In this document: one piece after another, positions 6,862-16,117 of the stretch | Position numbering within the stretch: position 1 is the stretch's first letter | Layout of the letters: each line of letters starts with the position of its first letter | Source: an uncultured Lachnospiraceae bacterium | GTDB taxonomy: Bacteria; Bacillota; Clostridia; Lachnospirales; Lachnospiraceae | NCBI GenBank assembly: GCA_947650155.1 | Contig: CANSUS010000004.1 | Coordinates: 53,232-117,231 of the forward strand | DNA: 64,000 bases | Reading direction: 5' to 3' | Position numbers and translations under genes: made by a program | The notes under the pieces: generated by a model | Seen by the model: the letters and a program-made list of their open reading frames with translations, nothing else | Told to the model about the DNA's origin: nothing | Database searches by the model: none

Positions 6862-7839
6862 CTATCCCACATGTCTCTCGAATGGAATAAACCCTAAAAC
6901 GCCATCGATTTCTTTCAGCGCATCCTCCGGGATCACCACTCCGCTTGCCGCAAGATTGCTTTCCAGCTGACTCGGTTTACTTGCTCCAGTGATCACGCTG
7001 CTTATCATTTTTTTCCTTAAAATCCACGCGAGCGCCAGTACCGGCATACTGATTCCAAGTTCTCCGGCAATCTTTGAAAGCGCCTCCACTTTATCCAGAT
7101 TTTCATCCGTCAAAAGGTTATTTACCTGCCTATCCGCCTGATGTGTAGCACGGGAACCTTCCGGAAACGGCTGTCCTTTTTTGTATTTCCCTGTAAGAAG
7201 TCCCTGTGCCAAAGGAGAAAACGGCGTGATCCCGATTCCGTACTTCTCACAAACCGCCATAATCTCATGTTCAATATACCGGTCCATCATGTGATACTGC
7301 GGCTGAAGTACTGTCATAGGATATAAATGATATTTCTCAATAATACGCTGTGCCTCTTCTAACCGGGCGCCGCCCCACTCTTCACTGACTCCATAATAAA
7401 GAATCTTTCCCTTTGTCACCAGATCACTCAACGCGCGCAGCGTTTCCTCCATCGGAGTCGTCGTATCAAAGCGATGACAATAATACAGATCAATATAATC
7501 CATATTCAAATTCTTTAAAGAACGGTCAACATTCTCAAAAATATGTTTTCTGGACAGCCCCCAGTCATTTGCACCGGCCCCTGTCGGGAAAAATACCTTG
7601 CTTGACACGACATACGAGCTTCTCGGATATTCCTTTAAGATCTGTCCCAAAAACTTTTCCGCTTCCCCACCGCTGTATGCATCCGCACAGTCAAAAAAAT
7701 TAACACCCTTTTCATATGCAAGGCGGACTGTCTGTCTTGCGGTTTCCACCTGACTGCCGCCGGACAAATCCGTCATCCAGCTTCCCAGCGCAATCTCGCT
7801 TACCTTTAGTCCTGATTTTCCTACATTACGATATTCCAT
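6862..7839 (-). CDS. Aldo/keto reductase
   Basis: An NAD(P)H-dependent oxidoreductase of 325 residues with a TIM-barrel fold. Visible motifs are GLKVSEIALGSW at the N-terminus, FFDCADAYSGGEAE with the catalytic Asp and Tyr, SSKVF with the catalytic Lys, LYYCHRFD with the His, and a C-terminal cofactor segment around VITGASKPSQL. It resembles the Kv-beta/YghZ-like class. An upstream ATG (7914) exists, but ATG 7839 has a GGAG site 5 nt away and matches family starts. The extra 25 codons would overlap the promoter. It is controlled by a MerR-type promoter shared with the divergent regulator at 7998. Confidence 0.9.
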   Translation of the reverse strand: MEYRNVGKSGLKVSEIALGSWMTDLSGGSQVETARQTVRLAYEKGVNFFDCADAYSGGEAEKFLGQILKEYPRSSYVVSSKVFFPTGAGANDWGLSRKHIFENVDRSLKNLNMDYIDLYYCHRFDTTTPMEETLRALSDLVTKGKILYYGVSEEWGGARLEEAQRIIEKYHLYPMTVLQPQYHMMDRYIEHEIMAVCEKYGIGITPFSPLAQGLLTGKYKKGQPFPEGSRATHQADRQVNNLLTDENLDKVEALSKIAGELGISMPVLALAWILRKKMISSVITGASKPSQLESNLAASGVVIPEDALKEIDGVLGFIPFERHVG

Positions 7840-7899
7840 AGTCACTCCTGTCCGTCCGCTAACCTGTTTATGCGGAACTTTTATCATTCTCTTTACAAG

Positions 7900-7930
7900 A
7901 GCATAACACTTCAAGTATACTTGAAGTCAA
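7900..7930 (-). promoter_or_regulatory. MerR-type promoter and operator for the aldo-keto reductase
   Basis: On the minus strand, TTGACT (7925-7930) and TATGCT (7900-7905) are separated by 19 bp instead of 17. The spacer is filled by a perfect 20-bp palindrome (7908-7927; half-site ACTTCAAGTA). Elongated spacing with a central palindrome is the hallmark of MerR-family activation by DNA distortion. The MerR-type gene starts 70 bp away on the other strand. Confidence 0.88.
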
Positions 7931-7997
7931 GCACATAATGTCGGAATTTAAAAATATATTTTTATCTTATACACATTCATTTGAAAGGAAACTTATC

Positions 7998-8429
7998 ATG
8001 GAACCATATAAAAGATACACTATCAAAGAAATCAGCGATATGTTCTCACTTCCCTCCTCCACCCTCCGCTATTATGAAGAGCAGGAACTTCTTCCCCCTG
8101 TTGCCAGAACAAAGCAGGGACAGCGTATTTATTCGCAGGAACATCTCGACCGCCTCCATGCCATCGAATGCTTTAAAAACACGGGACTCTCTCTGTCAAA
8201 AATCCGCGGCTTTTTTGAATATGAAAAAGATATGGAAACAAACATTGATAACCTGATCGAAATTGTCACCCAGCATGAACAGTCCGTGACTGTACAGCTC
8301 GCAGAAATGGAACGGAACCTGGCGCATATTCACCAAAAAGTACTATATTATAACGCCATAAAAGAGGCATATAAAAAACATGCCCCTTTTCCCTGCTTTC
8401 ATGATTTTGCCCCAGTTTCCGTAACATAA
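7998..8429 (+). CDS. MerR-family regulator
   Basis: This 143-residue protein has an N-terminal winged helix-turn-helix (about 5-70; YTIKEISDMFSLPSSTLRYY, then an EQELLPP wing) and a C-terminal dimerisation coiled coil with no obvious cysteine metal site. That fits the aldehyde- or stress-responsive AdhR-like branch, which often controls oxidoreductases. ATG 7998 has GAAAGGAAA upstream; the ATG at 7938 is less likely. It is divergent from the aldo-keto reductase and very likely binds the 20-bp palindrome between them. Its 3' end overlaps the convergent YczE-like gene by 31 bp. Confidence 0.9.
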   Translation: MEPYKRYTIKEISDMFSLPSSTLRYYEEQELLPPVARTKQGQRIYSQEHLDRLHAIECFKNTGLSLSKIRGFFEYEKDMETNIDNLIEIVTQHEQSVTVQLAEMERNLAHIHQKVLYYNAIKEAYKKHAPFPCFHDFAPVSVT

Positions 8430-9076
8430 ATCCATCTCTCCAGCTTCGGTCCAAGAAAACTGATGACAGGCCCCAATGCCACAGCCATCAATACTGTAAC
8501 AATCTGTAGTTTCGCTCCAAACATAAGCGCAATGCCAATTACCAGAAAATCGTATGCAATACGGACAATCTGAAAAGGTATTTTCTTTAACCGGTCAGAT
8601 AGAATAAAGGAAATGGCATCATAAGGCGACGTTCCCATATCCACATCCATATAAACCGATGCCGCAATGATAAAAAGAACCAGCGCCGGAACAAAGACAA
8701 TACCTCTTACCCAGGTAATCTTAAAAATCTCCGTAGAGATAAACTTCGGAATCAGCCAGGAAAAAAAATCCGTTGAATAGCCAACCAAAAACATATTCGC
8801 TAATGTTCCAAAACCAAGATTTCTTCCTCCAAAAATAACCACTGCCATAAGCAGGATCGTGTTGAGCAGCGCCTGCCAGTTGCCAAAGCTCATTCCCAGC
8901 CTGGCAGAAATTGCCCGGTTCATCATCGTGCAGGGATCGGTTCCCATATCGACCAAAATCAGAAAACTTAAAGCAAATCCCATCATGATAACGGCAATGA
9001 CTACAATAATAAGCCGCTTCCAAAACTGTTCTTTGTCAAAAAATCCCTGCCAGATATCATTCACTATTTTTCTCAT
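8399..9076 (-). CDS. YczE/YitT-like integral membrane protein
   Basis: A 225-residue protein with about five hydrophobic helices. Two internally similar segments, VDMGTDPCTMMNRAIS (about 41-56) and VDMGTSPYDAISFILS (about 144-159), suggest a duplicated fold, as in the YczE/YyaS membrane family. The function of this family is not established. GGGGAG precedes the ATG. Its start lies 13 bp after the fucosidase stop codon, so both are probably on one transcript. The end overlaps the convergent MerR gene by 31 bp. Confidence 0.7.
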   Translation of the reverse strand: MRKIVNDIWQGFFDKEQFWKRLIIVVIAVIMMGFALSFLILVDMGTDPCTMMNRAISARLGMSFGNWQALLNTILLMAVVIFGGRNLGFGTLANMFLVGYSTDFFSWLIPKFISTEIFKITWVRGIVFVPALVLFIIAASVYMDVDMGTSPYDAISFILSDRLKKIPFQIVRIAYDFLVIGIALMFGAKLQIVTVLMAVALGPVISFLGPKLERWIYVTETGAKS

Positions 9077-9089
9077 GTCTGCTCCCCTA

Positions 9090-10568
9090 TTATTGTATTG
9101 TAATACGGAATATTACCGGTTTATCACTCTTAACGTTTTCCGTTCTGATATGCAGTCCTTCTTCGTCCCTGTTCCACTGCGGCTTCTCATCAAATCCCAA
9201 AACTTCCACATTTTCTACAATCCCATGAAATTTAGGCAGCCTGGAGGCATCCTGTTCTCCTAACGCTCTGATCACAATACTGCCGTCCTCCGGGTAAGAC
9301 AGACACGCCGCATATAAATAAGTTCCTTTCCTCGTAAACCGAAAATCTTCCCTTGTAAATGTCTTGTCTTTTCCATCCGTAAACTGCCCCTCATCCACCA
9401 AAGTAGGGCCTTCTTGTGCAATGCGCCATGTACCGGTTCCATATATGGCTTCTCCATTTGCCTTCAGCCAATCTCCGATTTCCAAAAGCACTTTCCTGTC
9501 TTCCTCCGAAATGGTACCGTCCGCTTTCGGTCCCACGTTCAACAAAAGACTTCCGTTTTTACTGACAATATCGACCAGATCGCAAATAATGCTCTTTGCA
9601 CTCTTAAAGTCGTTATTCTCTGTATAGCACCATGAGTTTTTGGCAATCGCCGTATCCGTCTGCCAGTAAAACGGCTGTATGCCGGAAAACTGCCCTCTTT
9701 CAATATCCACTGTCGCCGTACCGAACATAAAAGCATCATGCTTATATGTAATCATGACTTCCTCTTCCCATTCCAGCGCCCGGTTATAGTAATAGGCTGC
9801 AATCATTTTCAAATAAGGTTTGGCGCTGTGATGTTGTATCCACCAGTCAAAATAAAGTTCCTTCGGCCGATATTTATCAATAATTTCACAGGTTCTTACC
9901 ATCCAGTCTTCTAGAAAGTCCGCAGTCGGAGCAGGTTCGCCATACAGATCCTGCAAATCCGGCTCCGGCATGGCAGGCCAGTAAAAATCTCCTTCTTTCT
10001 CTTCTTCTGTAATATCGCTGTCAAATTCTTTTCCATGCCCCATGAAAAACCAATGTTCAAATCTGTGAGTAGAAGCCCCGTTAATCAATCCCTGTCTGTG
10101 CATTTCTTTTGTCAGTTCGCCAAGAATATCTCTCTTTGGACCCATTTTAAAGGCGTTCCACTCCGATATTTCACTGTCATACATCTGAAAACCGTCATGA
10201 TGTTCCGCCACCGGCACCACATACTTTGCACCCGCATTTTTAAAAAGTTCCACCCACTCTCCTGCATCAAATTTCTCCGCTTTAAACATAGGAATAAAAT
10301 CTTTATAGCCAAACTGTTTTTGCGGTCCGTAAGTCTTAATATGATGCTCAAATTCAGGACTCCCCTGAATATACATATTTCTGGAGTACCATTCGCTGCC
10401 AAAAGCCGGAACGCTGTATACTCCCCAATGAATAAAAATACCAAACTTCGATTCCTTAAACCATTTTGGGGTCTCATGCTGCGACAGAGAGTCCCAGTTA
10501 TCCTTATAAAAACCTTTATGAATGACTTCTTTTATCTTTTTAACTGATTCCTGTTTATGATACATTTT
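9090..10568 (-). CDS. Alpha-L-fucosidase, GH29
   Basis: A 492-residue GH29 enzyme that hydrolyses alpha-L-fucosides. The catalytic barrel spans about residues 25-370 (FGIFIHWGVYSVPA near the start, VVPVAEHHDGFQMYDS with the substrate-binding His pair, ELYFDWWIQ containing the expected nucleophile Asp). A C-terminal beta domain follows (about 390-490). There is no signal peptide, so it is cytoplasmic and would act on imported fucosylated oligosaccharides. ATG 10568 has GGGAG 5 nt upstream; an ATG three codons earlier overlaps that ribosome site. A repeated hairpin element precedes the gene. The YczE-like gene follows closely. Confidence 0.92.
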   Translation of the reverse strand, partial: KMYHKQESVKKIKEVIHKGFYKDNWDSLSQHETPKWFKESKFGIFIHWGVYSVPAFGSEWYSRNMYIQGSPEFEHHIKTYGPQKQFGYKDFIPMFKAEKFDAGEWVELFKNAGAKYVVPVAEHHDGFQMYDSEISEWNAFKMGPKRDILGELTKEMHRQGLINGASTHRFEHWFFMGHGKEFDSDITEEEKEGDFYWPAMPEPDLQDLYGEPAPTADFLEDWMVRTCEIIDKYRPKELYFDWWIQHHSAKPYLKMIAAYYYNRALEWEEEVMITYKHDAFMFGTATVDIERGQFSGIQPFYWQTDTAIAKNSWCYTENNDFKSAKSIICDLVDIVSKNGSLLLNVGPKADGTISEEDRKVLLEIGDWLKANGEAIYGTGTWRIAQEGPTLVDEGQFTDGKDKTFTREDFRFTRKGTYLYAACLSYPEDGSIVIRALGEQDASRLPKFHGIVENVEVLGFDEKPQWNRDEEGLHIRTENVKSDKPVIFRITIQ

Positions 10569-10637
10569 CGCTCCCATCTGTCCGCATCAGCGGACACTCA
10601 AATCAGAGAGGCTGAAAGTGTATTTCTTTCAACCTTC
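10569..10637 (-). repeat. Hairpin/Shine-Dalgarno leader element, copy 1
   Basis: Minus-strand order: GAAGGTTGAAAG with a partly complementary CTTTCAGC (first hairpin), TTTGAGTG, a second hairpin TGTCCGC-TGAT-GCGGACA, then AGATGGGAG as the ribosome site and the fucosidase ATG. The same order and much of the same sequence occur before the HMA gene at 37302. Confidence 0.7.
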
Positions 10638-10649
10638 CAAACATGCCGC

Positions 10650-12239
10650 CTACATTAACGGCGCCGCCACTTTCGCCAGCCTGCCAAGCAGCTTCACTGT
10701 CCATTTTTCTTTTTTCACCGTCTCTTTCGTCACCTGCCTGCACTTTGCCAGTGTTTCCTGAAAATCAGCTTCAATATCCGGAATGCAGTCTGTTCCATAC
10801 AGATAGGTTGCACACTCAAAATGATGATACAAACTGCGGTAGTCCAAATTAATTGTCCCCACTACCGCCTCCCGCATATCGCTGACAAAAACCTTTGCAT
10901 GGACAAATCCCGGCGTATACTCAAAAATCTTTACTCCCGATTCAAGCAGGGATGCATAATGCCCCTTTGCCAATGCATAAGGAATCTTTTTATCGGGAAT
11001 GCCCGGAAGCAGTAAAGTTACCTCAACGCCCCTCTCCGCCGCAAACTTTAACGCCGTTTCCATTTCCTCGTCCAAAATCAGATAAGGCGTCATAATATGT
11101 ACATAGGAAACTGCCCGGTTTAAAATATCCATATAGACCCGTTCTCCTACCCGGTCCTCATCCAAGGGACAATCCCCGTAAGGAATCACATAACCTTTTG
11201 CCTCCTCTGCCGGATAAGACGGAAAAGAAAGAAAGCGTTTATACTCGCTGTCCTTTTCATCTATTCCCCACATTTGCAGAAACATCAGGGTAAAACTTTT
11301 TACTGCCTCCCCTTTTAACATAACAGCCGTATCTTTCCAATGGCCGAACCTTTTCCTGTAATTAATATACTCATCCGCAAGATTCACTCCTCCGTTAAAA
11401 GCCGTATGTCCGTCGATGACCAGAATTTTTCTATGATCACGGTAATTATAATGCGTGGAAACAAATGGAGTAATCGGCGCAAACATTTTACACTTTATTC
11501 CCAAAGCCTTTAAACGCTTCGGATAATCATGGGGCAGCAGGGCAAATTCGCAGAAACCGTCATACAGCATACGGACCTCCACGCCTTCCGCCGCTTTCTT
11601 TGCAAGGATTTCCAGTACTCTTCCCCACATCATGCCTTCTTCCACAATAAAATACTCCATAAAGATAAAATGCTCTGCCGCCTCAAGCTGCTTTAGCATC
11701 TCTTCAAACTTATCTTCTCCCAAAGGGAAATAAGTGACCGAAGTCTTCTCATACACCGGATGACATGCGCTCCGCTTCATATAATACGCCAATGCCGCCG
11801 CTCCCTGATTTTCTTTTATAAAACGTTCCAGCACTTCAGGGGACTGTATAATCTCCTCCTTCGTCCCGGAAATAATCTGATTCATCCGCGCCTTCAGCGC
11901 CCTATGCCCGATATCGCTTTGGGTATATGCAAATAAAAATATACCAAAGACCGGCATCAGAACAATCACGATCAGCCATGTGATCTTTGCCGCCGGGTTG
12001 ATTCTGCTGTTTAGCAGATAAACAACCATAATAAAGGAAAACAAGACTGCCATTCCCATAATATGAGGCAAAAATTTTCTAAACCATCTGACAATCCCAA
12101 ACAGGATCACTACCTGTGTCAAAAACAAAAGCAGAATCAATCCGAAACGGCTGAATATCGCATGAATAATACCCTTTTGTCCCTTTTTTAAGAGCGCAAG
12201 CCCCCTGTTTTCTTCTGTCTGTACCATATTTATCTCCAT
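10650..12239 (-). CDS. cls: Cardiolipin synthase
   Basis: A 529-residue membrane phospholipid enzyme that joins two phosphatidylglycerol molecules to make cardiolipin. Three hydrophobic helices lie near the N-terminus (about 28-105). Two phospholipase D HKD sites follow: HYNYRDHRKILVIDG (about 255) and FVHAKVFVSDM (about 435). Length and layout match bacterial Cls. GGAGCAGGA precedes the first ATG; a second ATG four codons later also has GGAG, so the exact start is unsure. It appears to be transcribed alone. The neighbouring fucosidase has its own leader element. Confidence 0.93.
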   Translation of the reverse strand: MEINMVQTEENRGLALLKKGQKGIIHAIFSRFGLILLLFLTQVVILFGIVRWFRKFLPHIMGMAVLFSFIMVVYLLNSRINPAAKITWLIVIVLMPVFGIFLFAYTQSDIGHRALKARMNQIISGTKEEIIQSPEVLERFIKENQGAAALAYYMKRSACHPVYEKTSVTYFPLGEDKFEEMLKQLEAAEHFIFMEYFIVEEGMMWGRVLEILAKKAAEGVEVRMLYDGFCEFALLPHDYPKRLKALGIKCKMFAPITPFVSTHYNYRDHRKILVIDGHTAFNGGVNLADEYINYRKRFGHWKDTAVMLKGEAVKSFTLMFLQMWGIDEKDSEYKRFLSFPSYPAEEAKGYVIPYGDCPLDEDRVGERVYMDILNRAVSYVHIMTPYLILDEEMETALKFAAERGVEVTLLLPGIPDKKIPYALAKGHYASLLESGVKIFEYTPGFVHAKVFVSDMREAVVGTINLDYRSLYHHFECATYLYGTDCIPDIEADFQETLAKCRQVTKETVKKEKWTVKLLGRLAKVAAPLM

Positions 12240-12340
12240 TCCTGCTCCGTCACTGCTATGAAGCTCTTTTCTTCATTTTACTATTCTTCTACATAAATAC
12301 AAGACCTTCACATCAAAATCTTCTGCTGCAGAAACCAAAA

Positions 12341-13207
12341 CTATTTATGTAATTTTCTATATTCACTGGGCGTTAAATGAAAGATCTCCTTAAATTTACG
12401 GCAAAAATATCCTGTATTCTCGAATCCCGTATCTCTGGCAATGAAAGAAACACTGTTCTGCGTAGTAACAAGCAGTTTTGCAGCCCGTTTCAGCCTGTAA
12501 TTCACCAGATAGCTGACAGGCGAAATATGAATATTTTTATGAAATATATTCAGTACGCTGCTTTTACTCAGCGCCACAGTGTCCGCAATATCCTCCAAAG
12601 AGATTGGATAAGGATAATTTTTATGGATATACTGCATCATAATCTGCAGCTTTGCCTGAGTTTGTACAGACGACCGGGACGTAGAAATATGTTCGTTCAG
12701 ATCCAGATTCTCATATAGCATACCCCATAATTTTAAGAGCAGTTCCACGGTTTTGATTTCACATACATGATCCGATTCCTGAATCTCGAATACAGAGACC
12801 AATGTGTTTAAAATACGTTTCTGTTCAGGTTTGTCAGGAGAGAGCATAAAGCATTCTACAGACGAATGAAGCACCGGCTGAATATATTTCCGATAAACCA
12901 GACTTTCTTCCGAAGAAAGCAATAAAGGCGAAAACACAATATTGGGAATAACGGCGCTTTCCGCTGCTTCAAATCTATGGATCACCTGGGAATTGATAAA
13001 GATCCCCATTCCTTCCTTTAAAATATATCTGCTGTTTCCAATTAAAAATTCCGCCGTTCCTTTTTCAATAAACACAAATTCAACTTCCGGATGCCAGTGC
13101 CAGTCTATGCAGTGAAAGTCAAACTGCCAGATATCCTCCAGATAATATTGAAACGGATATTCCTCGCTTCCATGATGAACCATTTCCCTTAATGATTCAT
13201 CTGTCAT
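12341..13207 (-). CDS. AraC-family transcriptional regulator
   Basis: A 288-residue regulator with an N-terminal cupin sensor (about 25-110; FDFHCIDWHWHPEVEFVFI with metal-like histidines, then FLIGNSRYILKEGMG) and a C-terminal AraC domain (about 190-285; ISLEDIADTVALSKSSV and FIARDTGFENTGYFCRKFKE). ATG 13207 has GGAGGAAAG upstream; the longer frame from 13246 has none. It is divergent from the MFS transporter at 13353 and is the obvious candidate to control it. The inducer is unknown. Confidence 0.92.
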   Translation of the reverse strand: MTDESLREMVHHGSEEYPFQYYLEDIWQFDFHCIDWHWHPEVEFVFIEKGTAEFLIGNSRYILKEGMGIFINSQVIHRFEAAESAVIPNIVFSPLLLSSEESLVYRKYIQPVLHSSVECFMLSPDKPEQKRILNTLVSVFEIQESDHVCEIKTVELLLKLWGMLYENLDLNEHISTSRSSVQTQAKLQIMMQYIHKNYPYPISLEDIADTVALSKSSVLNIFHKNIHISPVSYLVNYRLKRAAKLLVTTQNSVSFIARDTGFENTGYFCRKFKEIFHLTPSEYRKLHK

Positions 13208-13352
13208 GATCTTTCCTCCTCCATCAAGTGTTTTCACCAAAGTCACTCCTTTACGATATTGTGTAATAAAATTGTGAAATACTATATTGATTTACGCCCA
13301 TCTTTACCATATAATGCAATTTATTGTAGCAACGAAAGGAAGGAAAGTCAAG

Positions 13353-14552
13353 ATGTCCAAAAATTACCAAAAAACACTTACAGCCTGTTACCTGGGCTTT
13401 ATTACACAGGCAATTGCCGCAAATTTTGCACCGCTGCTTTTTTTGAAATTCCATAATGATTATCATATTTCTTTAGGAAAAATAGCGCTGATTTCTACCG
13501 TATTCTTTCTGACCCAGCTGGTCGTGGACGTATTATGCTCTTATTTTGCAGACCGGATCGGATATCGCAAATGTGCTGTGGCTTCGGAAGTCTGCTCGGC
13601 CGTAGGACTGATCGGGCTTGCGTTTTTCCCCGATTTTCTTCCCAGCCCATTTCCCGGCATTATGATAAGCGTGATTATTTATGCGGTTGGAAGCGGTTTA
13701 ATCGAAGTATTGGGCAGTCCTATCGTGGAAGCCTGTCCTTTTGACCACAAGGAAGCTGCCATGAGTCTGCTGCACTCTTTCTACTGCTGGGGATCGGTAG
13801 GCGTGATATTGCTGTCTACCCTCTTTTTCGCTGTTTTTGGCATTGACAGTTGGAAATGGCTTGCCTGCATATGGGCCCTCATCCCCCTTTATAATGTTTA
13901 TAATTTTGCCCTCTGCCCTATCGAGCATCCCACTGCTGACGGCAAAAGTATGAAAATAAGCGCCCTGCTCCGGGTACCGTTATTTTGGATCTCCATCATC
14001 CTTATGGTATGCGCAGGCGCTTCTGAACTTTCTATGGCTCAGTGGGCTTCCGCCTATACGGAATCGGCTCTTGGACTGTCAAAAGCGATGGGCGATCTGG
14101 CAGGTCCCTGCATGTTTGCAATTACAATGGGCATCAGCCGTGTTATTTTTGGAAAATATGGCGATAAACTGGATTTGATGAAATTCATGACAGGCTCAGG
14201 AATCTTATGCCTGATTTGTTATATAGCGGCTTCCCTATCCGTGAATCCCCTTTTCGGGCTGATTGGCTGTATTATGTGCGGTTTTTCTGTTGGCATTATG
14301 TGGCCCGGAACAATCAGCATATGTTCCGGGCGTCTTCCTTCCGGCGGTACCGCTATGTTCGCCCTGCTTGCTATGGCGGGGGATCTGGGAGGCGCATTTG
14401 GTCCCGGGCTTGTAGGTAATATTACGCAAAATGCAAATAATGACCTGAGAAGAGGAATGCTTGCAGGATGCATTTTCCCACTGGTTCTTATCATATCTCT
14501 TTTCTTGTTGAAAGGTCTTCAAAGCCAAAAAGCGGAAGAAAAAAACTCTTAA
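13353..14552 (+). CDS. MFS transporter, possibly a sugar permease
   Basis: A 399-residue protein with 12 predicted helices. The loop after helix 2 has DVLCSYFADRIGYRK, an MFS motif A variant. A LHSFYCWGSVGVIL segment in helix 5 recalls FucP-like and related sugar MFS proteins. ATG 13353 follows GGAAGGAAAG; the upstream start at 13287 lies in the divergent promoter region. Partnered with the AraC regulator at 13207. Uptake of a carbohydrate released by neighbouring hydrolases is plausible but unproven. Confidence 0.82.
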   Translation: MSKNYQKTLTACYLGFITQAIAANFAPLLFLKFHNDYHISLGKIALISTVFFLTQLVVDVLCSYFADRIGYRKCAVASEVCSAVGLIGLAFFPDFLPSPFPGIMISVIIYAVGSGLIEVLGSPIVEACPFDHKEAAMSLLHSFYCWGSVGVILLSTLFFAVFGIDSWKWLACIWALIPLYNVYNFALCPIEHPTADGKSMKISALLRVPLFWISIILMVCAGASELSMAQWASAYTESALGLSKAMGDLAGPCMFAITMGISRVIFGKYGDKLDLMKFMTGSGILCLICYIAASLSVNPLFGLIGCIMCGFSVGIMWPGTISICSGRLPSGGTAMFALLAMAGDLGGAFGPGLVGNITQNANNDLRRGMLAGCIFPLVLIISLFLLKGLQSQKAEEKNS

Positions 14553-14553
14553 T

Positions 14554-14579
14554 GAAGTGGAGAACATCATCTCCACTTC
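14554..14579. terminator. Convergent-gene hairpin
   Basis: GAAGTGGAGA (14554-14563) pairs with TCTCCACTTC (14570-14579) across a 6-nt loop, between the ends of the MFS gene (+) and the GPH symporter gene (-). It overlaps the last codons of the latter. Likely bidirectional. Confidence 0.55.
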
Positions 14580-16084
14580 TCCATCGCTTCTTCTAAAGTC
14601 ATCCCTCCTGCGATCCCTTCCTTCCTCTCCGCATTCACCTCCTGAATCTCCTTCATTCTCTCTCCCGTCAACGTATATCCTTTCATGGCAATCAGTGTTG
14701 CAATCCATGCCGCCATCGGAATCACGCAAAACAGCACGATCACTACCCCATGCATTCCGGCCGAGTAGGGCGTATTCCCATCCGGAAGCACATGAATCCC
14801 GATCAGCGCAAGCGCCGCACCTACAATCGTAGAACCAAGAGAACTCACCAGTTTGTCCACTAAAGAAAATAAGGTTCCCATAATACCGGGAATATAGTTT
14901 CCGGAACGGTATGTTTCATAGTCCGAACAGTCCGCCACCATCGGAATCGGCATATCCGCCGTTGCATAATATGCGCCATACCCGATTCCAAAGAAAAGTA
15001 CAAATAAAACCGTATAAATATTAATCGGACCAAGACTTAAATGCAAAGCGGGATTTCCCGGCTTCCACAAAAACAAAAGCACCAGTACGTCCACATACAT
15101 AATAAGCGCCAGTCTGGTATAACGAACCAGCGAGACCTTCTGTCCATACTTTTGAGAAGTCCGCACTGTAAGCAGGAAGAAAGGTACGGAAAACACGTAT
15201 CCTACCACCATCATCGGCAGATACAGCCCGCCGTAATTGCCCATCATTGCGCCATACAGCATACAAAGCACCGTCATATTGGTTGCGATGGAAAATGCCA
15301 GCTTGCACCCTGCCCCCGCAACCATCAGCCTTTGCAGTTCTTTATTTGCTTTTAAAATCGCTGCATATTCTTTTAATTTTACTTTTTCCTTTGTGCCGCC
15401 CACGCCAAAAAATTCCGGTCTGTCTTTCTCCCAGATTCCGATCACGGCAAGGAATGTCAAAACCGCAGATACAATCACAGACATCGGGATCATCACATTA
15501 AAGAACGCCGCACTGTTATATCCGCCAAGCTTTCCCGCAAGAATCGGCGCCAGAAACTGAATCAGCCCCATGCCAATCAGACTTGCCGCCGTATTAAATA
15601 CCGTAAAAAGCGGCCGCTGCTTCGGATCGTTGGTAAGGCAGGTCTGCCCCGATCTTGTGCAGGCTGTCTGAAATGTATAGCCAATCACGTAAAGCGCATA
15701 AAACAATACAAAACACACATATTTAAGCCATGCCATATCCGCTGAAATAATCCGCGTTCCAAAATAAAGCAGGATGGAGGACAGGATCATAATCACATTC
15801 CCCAATATCATATACGGGCGGAATTTTCCAAATTTCGTGGAAGTACGGTCAATCAGCGCCCCGATAATGGGGTCGGTCACTGCGTCAAAAAGACGCATGA
15901 CCGTAACCATTGTCGTTGCAAACATCAGCGCAAGCCCCAAAACTCCATTTGCATAATACGCAATAAAATTCATGGTAAGGATATAATAAACATTGGTTGC
16001 ACCGTTGTTCATCGGGAATAAAATAAGCTGATATGCTTTCGCCCTGTTTAATCCCGTTTTTGTTCCATTCTTCTCATTACCCAT
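14567..16084 (-). CDS. GPH-family sugar:cation symporter
   Basis: A 505-residue, 12-helix transporter of the MelB/GPH type. Diagnostic features are AVTDPIIGALIDRTSTKFG after helix 2, a long central loop rich in Lys/Glu (about 225-250), and a C-terminal charged tail ending near the stop. GGAAAGG precedes the ATG. It is the last gene of a GH2-GH3-symporter operon (33 bp after the GH3 gene), so its likely cargo is a disaccharide or short oligosaccharide that the cytoplasmic GH2 then splits. Confidence 0.88.
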   Translation of the reverse strand: MGNEKNGTKTGLNRAKAYQLILFPMNNGATNVYYILTMNFIAYYANGVLGLALMFATTMVTVMRLFDAVTDPIIGALIDRTSTKFGKFRPYMILGNVIMILSSILLYFGTRIISADMAWLKYVCFVLFYALYVIGYTFQTACTRSGQTCLTNDPKQRPLFTVFNTAASLIGMGLIQFLAPILAGKLGGYNSAAFFNVMIPMSVIVSAVLTFLAVIGIWEKDRPEFFGVGGTKEKVKLKEYAAILKANKELQRLMVAGAGCKLAFSIATNMTVLCMLYGAMMGNYGGLYLPMMVVGYVFSVPFFLLTVRTSQKYGQKVSLVRYTRLALIMYVDVLVLLFLWKPGNPALHLSLGPINIYTVLFVLFFGIGYGAYYATADMPIPMVADCSDYETYRSGNYIPGIMGTLFSLVDKLVSSLGSTIVGAALALIGIHVLPDGNTPYSAGMHGVVIVLFCVIPMAAWIATLIAMKGYTLTGERMKEIQEVNAERKEGIAGGMTLEEAMEKWR

Positions 16085-16117
16085 AACACAATCCTTTCCA
16101 AATCATCATGACGCATT

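Noticed and set aside
10035..10547. 170-aa plus-strand open frame inside the fucosidase gene
   Set aside because: It is the antisense shadow of the GH29 gene, with no ribosome site and no family features.
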